The notes: a model not told the origin generated them from the sequence alone. 6,059 nt of DNA from Gammaproteobacteria bacterium (GCA_002684935.1 NYWC01000040.1:1-6059), one strand, 5' to 3'. Positions 1 to 6,059 are shown, counted from the stretch's first letter. Program-made: numbers and translations.

Positions 1-472
1 GAATTTTTACGTTTTCCTGTTTACAGGCAGCTATGGTGTTGGGCCACAACTCGGTTTCCATAATGATCAGGAGCCCCGGCCTGATTTTTCGAAGGAAGCG
101 CCGTACCAGAAATTCTAAGTCGTAAGGTGCATAGACATGGATCACAGCATTTCCGAACAGGCTGCGAACACGTTCGGAGCCGGTAGGTGTGGTAGTGGTT
201 ATTGTAATTCTGACATTGGGATTGGCGTTGCGTAAGGCTTTGACAAGTGGCGCGGCGGCCACTGTCTCTCCAACCGAGACCGCATGGATCCAGATACCGG
301 CTGAGGCTGTAGCGGGCGCCGTCGATTCCGTGGCATCTGCGCTCTTGAAAAGCGCGAAGCGTTCGCCAATTCGCCTGCGATAATCAGGTGCGGCCAGGGA
401 CTTTACATAGAGGCGCGCAACGATTAACGGTAACGCCAATAACAAGAGCAGGCTATAGAAGAGACGCCACAT
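1..472 (-). CDS. waaA: 3-deoxy-D-manno-octulosonic acid (Kdo) transferase, N-terminal part (partial at window edge)
   Basis: WaaA (KdtA) transfers Kdo from CMP-Kdo to the lipid IVA precursor at the cytoplasmic face of the inner membrane, the first step of LPS core assembly. The reverse strand encodes 157 codons before the window edge; the family is usually a little over 400 residues, so about a third is visible. It starts with a hydrophobic anchor (about residues 4-19). The acceptor-side domain then shows IHAVSVGET (62-70), TTTTPTGSERV (92-102), YAPYDLEF (114-121) and METELWPN (138-145). These match E. coli WaaA closely. The Glu of SVGE (E69) is the expected catalytic base, and the METELWPN Glu is also conserved in the family. 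The ATG at 472 is forced, because an in-frame TGA lies four codons upstream. The ribosome site is weak (AGGT about 13 nt upstream). The gene diverges from the FAD oxidoreductase. Whether the enzyme adds one or two Kdo units cannot be read from the sequence. Identity is near certain. Confidence 0.96.
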   Translation of the reverse strand, partial: MWRLFYSLLLLLALPLIVARLYVKSLAAPDYRRRIGERFALFKSADATESTAPATASAGIWIHAVSVGETVAAAPLVKALRNANPNVRITITTTTPTGSERVRSLFGNAVIHVYAPYDLEFLVRRFLRKIRPGLLIIMETELWPNTIAACKQENVKI

Positions 473-584
473 AACTTGGATTCAGACCTAGTGTCCGGTG
501 CCAAAAGGTACACAGTTCGCCGATGGGAAATTCAGCTTGATGTCGATATACTCAAAGGGCATTCGCAAGGCTAAAAGGTAACTA

Positions 585-1799
585 ATGACACTGCGCTATT
601 CAACAGACATCGTCATCTTCGGTGGCGGGATTGCTGGATTATGGCTGTTGAATAGTCTGCGCGAAGCGGGTTACCAGGCAATACTATTCGAACGCCACAC
701 CATCGGTGGCGGCCAGACATTGGCATCTCAGGGCATTATTCACGGTGGCTTGAAGTACGCGCTACAGGGATCCCTGACCGGAGCGGCCCAGGCCATAGCC
801 GCGATGCCGGAGCGCTGGCGACAGTGTCTGGCCGGCGAAGGTGATATGGATTTGCGTGGCACCCAGGTACTTTGCGAACACTACTACATGTGGTCCGGCG
901 CCAGCATGCGCAGCAAACTGAAGTCTTTTCTCGGCAGCAAGAGTCTGCGGGGCCGCGTGGATACGATACCCCAGGCTGAATACCCTTTGTTTTTCCAACA
1001 GGCGTCCATCAAAGGCACACTTTACCAGCTGCCCGATTTCGTGGTGGATAGCGAGAGCCTGATAGACGTCCTGGCCGGCAGGCAACAGGCCCATCTTTTT
1101 AGCCTGCCCGACCAGGTCGTCGAATTCGGCAGTGATGGATTTTCTGACGCTAGGACAATGAAATTGACCCACCGCGAGCATGACATAGAAATAAGCGCGC
1201 AGCGCTTTATCTTTGCAGCAGGGGAAGGCAACAAGGGTTTAATCAATGCCGCAGGACTAGGCAAGCCTCAAACTCAGGTCCGCCCCCTAAATATGGTCTA
1301 CCTCAAAATGCCAGGACTACCACAGCTGTTTGTACACTGTATCGGCGACAGTTTTAGTCTGACTCCCAGACTCACAGTGACTTCACATCAAGATGAGAGC
1401 GGTGAGACTGTCTGGTATCTGGGGGGTGACATCGCCGAGACTGGCGTGGGCAAGACCGATGCTGGGCAAATAGATAGGGCGCGTCAGTTGTTATGCGAGC
1501 TGTTTCCCTGGATTGATGTGACAGCAGCCGAGTGGCGCTGCTTTACCATCAACCGGGCCGAACCCAAGGTGGAAAACGAAAGCAGACCCGAAGACGCCTA
1601 CTTCACCAAAGAAGAGAATATCCTGGTGACCTGGCCAACCAAGCTTACGCTAGCACCGGCACTGTCTGACCAGATTCTTGCTGACCTCCGCAAGGACAAG
1701 ATTATCCCTTCAATCGCTGCACCAGAAATCACGCTTGAGGCGATTCTCAAACCCGCCGTAATAGGTGCGCCGGAATGGCACCTGGGGACGACAACATGA
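585..1799 (+). CDS. FAD-dependent oxidoreductase, DAO / glycerol-3-phosphate dehydrogenase-like family, substrate unknown
   Basis: This is a 404-residue flavoprotein of the D-amino-acid oxidase (DAO) superfamily. The N-terminal Rossmann fold is plain: DIVIFGGGIAGLW (8-20) gives GxGxxG at G13, G15 and G18, and an acidic residue (E36) ends the second strand to bind the FAD ribose. GGGQTLASQGIIHGGLKY (41-58) resembles the SSKLIHGGLRY segment of GlpD and the equivalent segment of L-2-hydroxyglutarate oxidase. FIFAAGEGN (209-216 region) is the second FAD-contact loop. WPTKLTLAPALSDQI (350-364) occupies the C-terminal flavin-binding position. No signal peptide or membrane segment is seen, so it is probably cytosolic or peripheral. 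The start is supported by an AAGGT ribosome site (575-579) 5 nt upstream of the ATG. Its stop overlaps the start of the aldo-keto reductase by 4 bp, so the two are probably co-translated. From memory, P. aeruginosa has a comparable FAD protein/AKR pair (PA4991/PA4992) between waaA and hldE. The family is secure; the substrate is not known, and a 2-hydroxy acid or polyol phosphate oxidase is only a guess. Confidence 0.88.
   Translation: MTLRYSTDIVIFGGGIAGLWLLNSLREAGYQAILFERHTIGGGQTLASQGIIHGGLKYALQGSLTGAAQAIAAMPERWRQCLAGEGDMDLRGTQVLCEHYYMWSGASMRSKLKSFLGSKSLRGRVDTIPQAEYPLFFQQASIKGTLYQLPDFVVDSESLIDVLAGRQQAHLFSLPDQVVEFGSDGFSDARTMKLTHREHDIEISAQRFIFAAGEGNKGLINAAGLGKPQTQVRPLNMVYLKMPGLPQLFVHCIGDSFSLTPRLTVTSHQDESGETVWYLGGDIAETGVGKTDAGQIDRARQLLCELFPWIDVTAAEWRCFTINRAEPKVENESRPEDAYFTKEENILVTWPTKLTLAPALSDQILADLRKDKIIPSIAAPEITLEAILKPAVIGAPEWHLGTTT
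1783..1788 (+). promoter_or_regulatory. Ribosome binding site choosing the aldo-keto reductase start
   Basis: TGGGGA sits 7 nt before the ATG at 1796, inside the last codons of the FAD oxidoreductase gene. It favours the 1796 start, which makes an ATGA overlap, over an in-frame ATG at 1775. The 1775 ATG has its own weaker AGGTG 7 nt upstream and would only add seven non-conserved residues. Protein similarity also favours 1796, because family members begin close to the RRxLGxTG segment. Confidence 0.6.
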
Positions 1800-2584
1800 T
1801 CAGCGTGCCCAGGCGACAGCTGGGGTCCACCGGGATAGACGTTTCCTGCCTTGGTCTTGGTACGGTGAAGCTGGGGCGCAACCAGGGCGTTAAATATCCT
1901 CGGCACTTTGATTTGCCCAATGATGAACAGGTTATTGCTCTGCTAGACCAGGCGCGCGGACTGGGAATCAACTTTATAGACACTGCCCCTGCCTATGGCA
2001 ACAGCGAAGAGCGCTTGGGCAAGCTAATGCAAAACCGGCAGGACTGGATAATTTGTTCCAAGGTTGGAGAAGAGTTTAAAGATGGCGCCTCACATTTCGA
2101 TTTCTCAGCGCAACATACCCGTCACAGTGTCGAGCGGAGTTTGCGCCGATTGCGCACGGACTATCTGGATCTGGTGTTAATTCACTCAAACGGTGAAGAC
2201 CTTGGAATACTCGAGCAGACCGACTGCCTTGAGACGCTACTGAACATAAAAGATGAGGGCTTGATTCGCGCCGTGGGTATGTCCACCAAGACTTTAATCG
2301 GAGGCGAGCGCGCGCTTCCACTTTGTGATGCCTTGATGCTTACATTCAACGCGACTACGACAGCTGAAGAACCAGTCATCGACTTGGCCAGAGCGCAGGG
2401 CAAGGCAATATTAGTTAAAAAAGCTTTCGATAGTGGCCACGCGACTGACCAGCCGGGCGGCCCTGAGCAGGCGCTTGGGTTTGTACTAACTAAACCGGGA
2501 GTTAGCAGCGTGATTGTCGGGACAATAAACCCTGAACATTTACGGAGTAATGCTGAGATCGCTGCTAAGGCAATCTTAAGTTAA
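1796..2584 (+). CDS. Aldo/keto reductase (AKR superfamily), substrate unknown
   Basis: This 262-residue protein is a TIM-barrel NAD(P)H-dependent aldo-keto reductase. It opens with RRQLGSTGIDVSCLGLGTVK (6-25), the usual first strand. The full catalytic tetrad is visible: D62 and Y67 in FIDTAPAYGNSEERLG (60-75), K89 in IICSKVGEEF, and H130 in LDLVLIHSNGED. The family's C-terminal cofactor segment is recognisable in VLTKPGVSSVIVGTINPEHL. The protein is shorter than typical 300-330 residue AKRs, matching the compact bacterial subgroup. It has no signal peptide and should be cytosolic. It overlaps the FAD oxidoreductase gene by 4 bp (ATGA), so translation is probably coupled and one promoter upstream of 585 may serve both. 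It ends 33 bp from the convergent hldE stop. With an intact tetrad it should be an active carbonyl reductase. Its link to the flavoenzyme suggests successive redox steps on one metabolite, which is inference. The physiological substrate is unknown. Confidence 0.9.
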   Translation: MISVPRRQLGSTGIDVSCLGLGTVKLGRNQGVKYPRHFDLPNDEQVIALLDQARGLGINFIDTAPAYGNSEERLGKLMQNRQDWIICSKVGEEFKDGASHFDFSAQHTRHSVERSLRRLRTDYLDLVLIHSNGEDLGILEQTDCLETLLNIKDEGLIRAVGMSTKTLIGGERALPLCDALMLTFNATTTAEEPVIDLARAQGKAILVKKAFDSGHATDQPGGPEQALGFVLTKPGVSSVIVGTINPEHLRSNAEIAAKAILS

Positions 2585-2595
2585 ATACCTAAGCA

Positions 2596-2616
2596 CTGCG
2601 GCTGATACGGCTGCAG
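2596..2616 (+). terminator. Hairpin between convergent gene ends (possible weak terminator)
   Basis: The 33-bp gap between the aldo-keto reductase and hldE stops contains a 9-bp stem with a 3-nt ATA loop, arms 2596-2604 and 2608-2616. As plus-strand RNA, seven pairs are Watson-Crick and two are G-U. As minus-strand RNA the two wobbles become A-C mismatches, so the hairpin favours the AKR transcript. No U-tract follows it, so it is not a canonical intrinsic terminator. It may protect the 3' end or assist a factor-dependent stop. Confidence 0.25.
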
Positions 2617-2617
2617 C

Positions 2618-4048
2618 TCAATCACCAACCCTGCGCATCTTTTCAACGATGTCTGAAGTCGAGCAATTATCAAGAAACTCAAGCGCTTGTACCTTGCCGC
2701 CGTATGCAAGTACAAATTCACCACCCACAACCTGGTCGATAGCATAGTCGCCGCCCTTAACAAGGATTTCTGGTTTGAGGGACTGCAGCAGTGTCTCTGG
2801 CGTATCTTCGCTAAAACTGACAACCCAGTCTACGGCCTCAAGTCCCGCCAGTACAGCCATCCGCCGTTCCACGGGATTAATAGGTCGACCTGGCCCTTTT
2901 AACCGCCGTACAGAGTCGTCGTCATTTATAGCAACCACAAGCCGTTCACCAAGCTTTCTAGCTTCGTTAAGATAACCGACATGCCCGGCATGAATAATGT
3001 CGAAGCAGCCATTTGTGAAGACAATACGCTCCCCATGGGCTCGCGCATCCTCTACCGCAATGGCAAGCTGGTCTGATGTCATTACACCCTGGCCTGAATC
3101 TTGCTCCCCCAGAATCGCACGACGCAGCTCCGGACCGCTTATAGCTGCGGTACCAAGCTTGCCAACCACCTGGCCTGCCGCGATGTTGGCCAGTGCCGTG
3201 GCATCTGCCATAGTCTCACCCGCTGCTAGTGCAGCTGCCAAAACTGATATCACGGTATCACCCGCGCCAGTAACATCGAAAACCTCCTGCGCTTTGGCAG
3301 GCAGATGCAGCTCCGGCGAGTCCGGGCGGATGAGTGTCATACCGTGTTCACCGCGAGTGATAAGTATGGCCTCTAGTTCAAGGTCACTGACCAGCTGCAT
3401 ACCCTTGGCCACAAGATCTGTTTCATTCGCGCAGTGGCCGACCACCGCTTCGAATTCGTTCAAATTGGGAGTAATCAGAGTAGCGCCCCGGTACTTATCG
3501 AAATCTGAACCTTTGGGGTCGACAATAACCGGAATGCCATGATCTCTGCCTAGTTTTATTAGTGGCGCAATTTCCTGCAGAGAACCCTTGGCATAATCCG
3601 ACAGAACCATCGCCTGGGTGTTGCTGACCTGTGCTTTCGCTTTAGTCAACAAACTGATTACATCTTGTTTTTCGAATGCCTGTTCAAAATCAGCTCTGAT
3701 CAGCTGTTGATGCTGACTGATGACACGAAGCTTGGTGATAGTGGGCTTGCCGGGGCAATGGATAAAATCGCAAAGCACTCCCGCTGCCGTGAGCCGGGAT
3801 TCAAGCTCAGTGCCGCTCTCATCCTCACCTACTACACCAATTATCCGGGTTGCACTGCCAAGAGCAGAAATATTAAGTGCCACGTTGCCCGCGCCGCCTG
3901 GTCTGTCTTCCTGATTTGCCACCTTAACAACGGGTACTGGCGCTTCTGGTGAAATCCTGTTGGCACTGCCATGCCAGTAGCGATCGAGCATCACATCGCC
4001 GATGACAAGCAGTCTAGCGTCCTGAAAGGACGGCATTTCCAATTTCAT
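2618..4048 (-). CDS. hldE: Bifunctional D-glycero-beta-D-manno-heptose-7-phosphate kinase / heptose-1-phosphate adenylyltransferase
   Basis: HldE (RfaE) catalyses two cytosolic steps towards ADP-heptose, the donor for the LPS inner core: phosphorylation of heptose-7-phosphate at C1 and, after GmhB action, transfer of AMP to heptose-1-phosphate. The protein has 476 residues against 477 in E. coli, with both domains complete. The ribokinase-like N-terminal domain (about 1-318) shows VIGDVMLDRYWHG (15-27), RISPEAPVPVVKV (31-43), RPGGAGNVALNI (49-60) and DVTGAGDT (258-265) with catalytic D264. The cytidylyltransferase-like C-terminal domain (about 340-476) shows TNGCFDIIHAGHVGYL (345-360) with the HxGH motif at 353-356, NPVERR (391-396), KGGDY (431-435) and CSTSDIV (462-468). 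The ATG at 4048 is chosen because MKLEMPSF aligns with the E. coli start and AAGGG (4061-4057) lies 8 nt upstream; an internal ATG at 4036 is the alternative. It is transcribed alone, convergent with the AKR gene and divergent from the acyltransferase gene. Confidence 0.98.
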   Translation of the reverse strand: MKLEMPSFQDARLLVIGDVMLDRYWHGSANRISPEAPVPVVKVANQEDRPGGAGNVALNISALGSATRIIGVVGEDESGTELESRLTAAGVLCDFIHCPGKPTITKLRVISQHQQLIRADFEQAFEKQDVISLLTKAKAQVSNTQAMVLSDYAKGSLQEIAPLIKLGRDHGIPVIVDPKGSDFDKYRGATLITPNLNEFEAVVGHCANETDLVAKGMQLVSDLELEAILITRGEHGMTLIRPDSPELHLPAKAQEVFDVTGAGDTVISVLAAALAAGETMADATALANIAAGQVVGKLGTAAISGPELRRAILGEQDSGQGVMTSDQLAIAVEDARAHGERIVFTNGCFDIIHAGHVGYLNEARKLGERLVVAINDDDSVRRLKGPGRPINPVERRMAVLAGLEAVDWVVSFSEDTPETLLQSLKPEILVKGGDYAIDQVVGGEFVLAYGGKVQALEFLDNCSTSDIVEKMRRVGD

Positions 4049-4072
4049 TCCTTAAGCCCTTTTTCGCGTGCC

Positions 4073-4094
4073 CCGGTCTCAAGTACCGGTCTCA
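4073..4094 (-). repeat. 9-bp direct repeat pair in the hldE leader
   Basis: CCGGTCTCA occurs twice without mismatch, at 4073-4081 and 4086-4094, separated by 4 nt (13-nt period). In the hldE sense it reads TGAGACCGG. Both copies lie between the predicted hldE promoter and its ribosome site, so they would be in the 5' untranslated RNA or form an operator just downstream of the start point. The repeat is seen directly; any function is inference. Confidence 0.5.
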
Positions 4095-4115
4095 TGTTTC
4101 GAAGAGATGCGGCAG

Positions 4116-4124
4116 ATAATAACA
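4116..4124 (-). promoter_or_regulatory. Extended -10 promoter candidate for hldE
   Basis: Read on the minus strand, TGTTATTAT gives an extended -10 (TG, one base, then TATTAT, five of six matches to TATAAT). No good -35 hexamer lies at the standard distance, which is usual for extended -10 promoters. Transcription would start near 4109 and leave a leader of about 60 nt that contains the 9-bp repeats. Confidence 0.45.
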
Positions 4125-4129
4125 TAGGG

Positions 4130-4148
4130 TATCGAATCCGATATCGAA
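4130..4148. repeat. TATCGAA direct repeat pair / possible operator between divergent promoters
   Basis: TATCGAA is present at 4130-4136 and 4142-4148, a 12-bp period close to one helical turn, and the spacing includes the 8-bp palindrome CGATATCG (4139-4146). The pair lies just upstream of the predicted hldE -10, where a -35 box would be, and about 50-70 bp upstream of the predicted acyltransferase start point. Either position suits a transcription factor site. No known regulator motif is recognised. Confidence 0.3.
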
Positions 4149-4183
4149 CTTTTACCGTCTGGCGTGGGTTGCACGGCCAGCTT

Positions 4184-4192
4184 TGCTACAAT
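4184..4192 (+). promoter_or_regulatory. Extended -10 promoter candidate for the acyltransferase operon
   Basis: TGCTACAAT matches an extended -10 (TG, one base, then TACAAT, five of six matches). A TTGCAC at 4169-4174 looks like a -35 but is only 12 nt away, too close to pair with it. The predicted start point is near 4199, giving a leader of about 39 nt before the GTG at 4238. The promoter would serve the acyltransferase and the overlapping membrane protein gene. Confidence 0.45.
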
Positions 4193-4237
4193 ACCGCCGG
4201 CAACTCACTACCTTAAAAGATCCTGTAATCCCTGACT

Positions 4238-5176
4238 GTGACCGACCCTACTCGCCAATTTGAGCCACTGGGCCAATTTAAACATCCGCGCTACTGGCCA
4301 ACCTGGCTAGGGATCGGCTGTATGTGGGTGGCAGCCAATCTGCCCTACTCCCTGCAATTACAGCTAGGGAAGTTCATTGGCTTTCTGTCCTACCATTTCG
4401 CCCGGGGGCGACGCCGGGTATGCGAGATAAACCTGAGGCTATGTTTCCCCAACCTATCTCCTGAGGAGCATAGGAACCTGGTACGAAAGACATTTCAATC
4501 CAATGGGATTGGCTTCATTGAGATTGCTATCGCCTGGTGCGGCAAGTTGGACAAATACAGAGGCATGGCCACTTTCCATGGCCTTGAGAACCTAGAGAAA
4601 GCAAGGGCAGAAAATAAAGGAGTTTTGCTGATTGGGCCCCATCTCACGACTTTCGAGATGGCTGGATTTCTCTACTCCTCGATTGGGGAGCTTAATGGCA
4701 CTTATCGAGCCAACGACAAGAATCCTCTGTTCGATGCGTTTATGTACAACGGGCGCCATCGCCTTTATCCGGGCTTGTTTGAACGCAAGGATATCAGGGG
4801 TGCTATGCGCTGCCTAAAAAAGGGCGGGTTGCTTTGGTATGCTCCCGATCAGGACTACGGTGCCCAACACTCGGTTTTCGTACCCTTCTTTGGTAATCTC
4901 GCGGCTACGATCACTGCCGGTAGTCGCTTTGCGAAGTTCAATGGCTCTCCGGTGGTGTTTTTCAGCCACTACAGAAAGTCCGACAACTCTGGCTACGAAA
5001 TACACTTCAGCCCAGCTCTGGAAGACTACCCCAGCGGTAACGATGAAGAAGATGGCAGAATCATCAACCGCTGGATAGAAGCGGCAATACGCAAGCAGCC
5101 CGACCAATACCTCTGGCTGCATAAACGTTTCAAGACGCCACTCCCCGGGCAAAAAGAAAACCCCTACAGCTCATGA
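4238..5176 (+). CDS. lpxL: Lipid A biosynthesis (Kdo)2-lipid IVA acyltransferase, LpxL/HtrB family
   Basis: This 312-residue inner-membrane enzyme belongs to the LpxL/LpxM/LpxP family, which moves an acyl chain from acyl-ACP onto the hydroxyacyl chains of Kdo-lipid IVA. The start HPRYWPTWLGIG (16-27) is nearly the E. coli LpxL/LpxP sequence and leads into a hydrophobic anchor (about 22-53). The catalytic HX4E motif is H135-E140 in GPHLTTFE. YRANDKNPLFD (156-166), ERKD (182-185), WYAPDQDYG (200-208) and QYLWLHKRFKTPLPG (290-304) are further family blocks. The GTG start at 4238 is supported by an in-frame TAA at 4226; the next ATG (codon 29) would remove the conserved HPRYW segment. No convincing Shine-Dalgarno sequence precedes the GTG, so translation may be weak or leader-dependent. 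The stop overlaps the next gene by 4 bp (ATGA). The LpxL type is favoured over LpxM by the N-terminal block, but chain length and position specificity, including an LpxP-like role, cannot be read from sequence. Confidence 0.9.
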   Translation: MTDPTRQFEPLGQFKHPRYWPTWLGIGCMWVAANLPYSLQLQLGKFIGFLSYHFARGRRRVCEINLRLCFPNLSPEEHRNLVRKTFQSNGIGFIEIAIAWCGKLDKYRGMATFHGLENLEKARAENKGVLLIGPHLTTFEMAGFLYSSIGELNGTYRANDKNPLFDAFMYNGRHRLYPGLFERKDIRGAMRCLKKGGLLWYAPDQDYGAQHSVFVPFFGNLAATITAGSRFAKFNGSPVVFFSHYRKSDNSGYEIHFSPALEDYPSGNDEEDGRIINRWIEAAIRKQPDQYLWLHKRFKTPLPGQKENPYSS

Positions 5177-6059
5177 GCTCAACAAACTGGCAACAATGGG
5201 ATATACGACTCCTGACAGTATTGGCAAGTCTAGCACTGTCTGGAGTTGCCGTGGCGTTTGCCTCTCTCCCAAATGACGATGCCTATACCTATATCAGAAC
5301 CGCTGAGATCTTTCTCGAGCAGGGTGTGGGCGCAGCCATATCACACTACACCTGGGCCGGTTATCCGATTCTGATCGCCCTGGTGAGCCTGTTGGGCTTG
5401 TCATTGTTCACCTCTGCCTATGTTTTGAACGCCATATTTTTCGCAATACTGGCATACGCTTTTATTAGCATCTTGCGTCACCTCGATGACTCCAACAGGA
5501 TCGCTTGGCTGGCAGCGCTAACCGTGCTTGCCGATCCGGAGCTGAATGAGTACCGGGACATGGTGCTTCGCGATGTTGGCTTCTGGGCCATGCTGCTGTT
5601 AGCCCTGTGGCGCTTCATGGTGTTTGTAGATACACGTCAATTTTCACATTCTGTATTTTTTGTGCTGGCAATGATCGGGGCCATGCTGTTCAGGGCAGAG
5701 GCGGTTATCTATCTTGTGGCAATTCCCTTTGCGTTGTTTTTGCAGAGCGATCGTAATACGCAACAAAATCGTCAGGACTTTTTGAAATTAGCTGGATTCA
5801 TTTGCTGCGTGGGAGCACTCGGGTTCCTGATGCTATTGGCTGCTGGAATCAATTTATTCTCGTTGATATTTGAATTGTTACGCATCTATCAACCTTTTCT
5901 CATCAGCCGTTTTAATCCGGATGAGGCAATTACAGCAGCTCAGGCAACTGCGATTTTTGGCGAGTATGCTGGGATTTTTTCCCGAGACTATGTCTCTGCG
6001 GTTGTAGCTGTAGGCTTAAGCGTAGTGCTGGTGATGACTTTATTCTATACCATCGGCGG
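5173..6059 (+). CDS. Polytopic membrane protein, probable GT-C-type glycosyltransferase (partial at window edge)
   Basis: An open frame starts at the ATG inside the ATGA overlap with the acyltransferase stop and runs without a stop for 295 codons to the window end. It has about eight hydrophobic segments, roughly 11-31, 62-80, 82-101, 109-120, 134-150, 159-190, 205-232 and 272-293. After the first helix comes LPNDDAYTYIRTAEIFLEQG (32-51), whose D35-D36 pair suits the metal- or lipid-phosphate-binding acidic motif in the first outer loop of GT-C enzymes such as ArnT and PMT proteins. It is followed by AGYPILIALVSLLG, as in that superfamily. EYRDMVLRDVGFWAMLLLAL (126-145) also recalls GT-C members, and RAEA at 174-177 follows it. 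No Shine-Dalgarno sequence is seen, so it probably depends on coupling to the acyltransferase gene. GT-C enzymes use polyprenyl-phosphate sugars in the periplasm, so a role in LPS or envelope glycan modification is likely. The exact family is unproven; an O-antigen ligase or polymerase-like protein is the main alternative. The 3' part is AT-richer than the neighbouring genes. Confidence 0.7.
   Translation, partial: MSSTNWQQWDIRLLTVLASLALSGVAVAFASLPNDDAYTYIRTAEIFLEQGVGAAISHYTWAGYPILIALVSLLGLSLFTSAYVLNAIFFAILAYAFISILRHLDDSNRIAWLAALTVLADPELNEYRDMVLRDVGFWAMLLLALWRFMVFVDTRQFSHSVFFVLAMIGAMLFRAEAVIYLVAIPFALFLQSDRNTQQNRQDFLKLAGFICCVGALGFLMLLAAGINLFSLIFELLRIYQPFLISRFNPDEAITAAQATAIFGEYAGIFSRDYVSAVVAVGLSVVLVMTLFYTIG

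Noticed and set aside
547..552. TATACT as a -10 box for the FAD oxidoreductase gene in the 473-584 divergent gap
   Set aside because: No acceptable -35 at 15-19 nt and no TG extension. A promoter must exist for each divergent gene, but I cannot place it reliably on either strand.
503..580. AAAAGGTA repeated exactly at 503-510 and 573-580
   Set aside because: The second copy is just the ribosome site of the FAD oxidoreductase. An 8-bp purine-rich match 70 nt apart is easily chance.
762..1181. 139-codon open frame antisense to the FAD oxidoreductase gene
   Set aside because: No recognisable domain or ribosome site, and it lies wholly inside a well-supported gene.
1775..1777. Upstream ATG as the aldo-keto reductase start
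   Set aside because: It adds seven non-conserved residues. The ATG at 1796 has a stronger ribosome site at 7 nt and makes a classic ATGA overlap. The 1775 start cannot be fully excluded.
2997..3542. 181-codon open frame antisense to hldE
   Set aside because: Low-complexity Ser/Ala/Arg-rich translation typical of a shadow frame. hldE on the other strand is complete and highly conserved.
4169..4192. TTGCAC paired with TACAAT as a standard -35/-10 promoter
   Set aside because: The spacer is only 12 nt, too short for sigma-70. The extended -10 reading explains the site better.

Overview
The window looks like chromosomal DNA of a Gram-negative gammaproteobacterium with moderate GC content. The HldE and LpxL-type proteins align almost motif for motif with my memory of the E. 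coli proteins, and the order Kdo transferase / FAD oxidoreductase / aldo-keto reductase / HldE resembles the waaA-hldE neighbourhood of pseudomonads and related marine groups. That placement comes from memory of the families, not from a search. I saw no tRNA, rRNA, insertion sequence, CRISPR array or phage gene.

Layout. Positions 1-472 (minus) hold the N-terminal third of waaA, the Kdo transferase, cut by the window edge. A 112-bp divergent gap follows. Positions 585-2584 (plus) hold a two-gene unit, a DAO-family FAD oxidoreductase and an aldo-keto reductase, joined by a 4-bp ATGA overlap. After a 33-bp convergent gap containing a hairpin comes hldE on the minus strand (2618-4048). A 189-bp divergent control region (4049-4237) has an extended -10 promoter candidate on each strand and two pairs of short direct repeats. 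Positions 4238-5176 (plus) hold an LpxL-type lipid A acyltransferase with a GTG start. A second ATGA overlap leads into a polytopic membrane protein, probably a GT-C-type glycosyltransferase, which stays open to the window end.

How the genes fit together. Three of the six genes act in lipopolysaccharide assembly: WaaA adds Kdo to the lipid A precursor, HldE makes the ADP-heptose precursor of the inner core, and the LpxL-type enzyme adds a secondary acyl chain to Kdo-lipid A. The C-terminal membrane protein is plausibly another envelope sugar or lipid modifier. The FAD oxidoreductase/AKR pair has no assigned role. Its translational coupling and its position inside an LPS cluster are the most interesting features here. 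I found nothing resembling a defence system or a mobile island, and the window is mostly ordinary core envelope biosynthesis.
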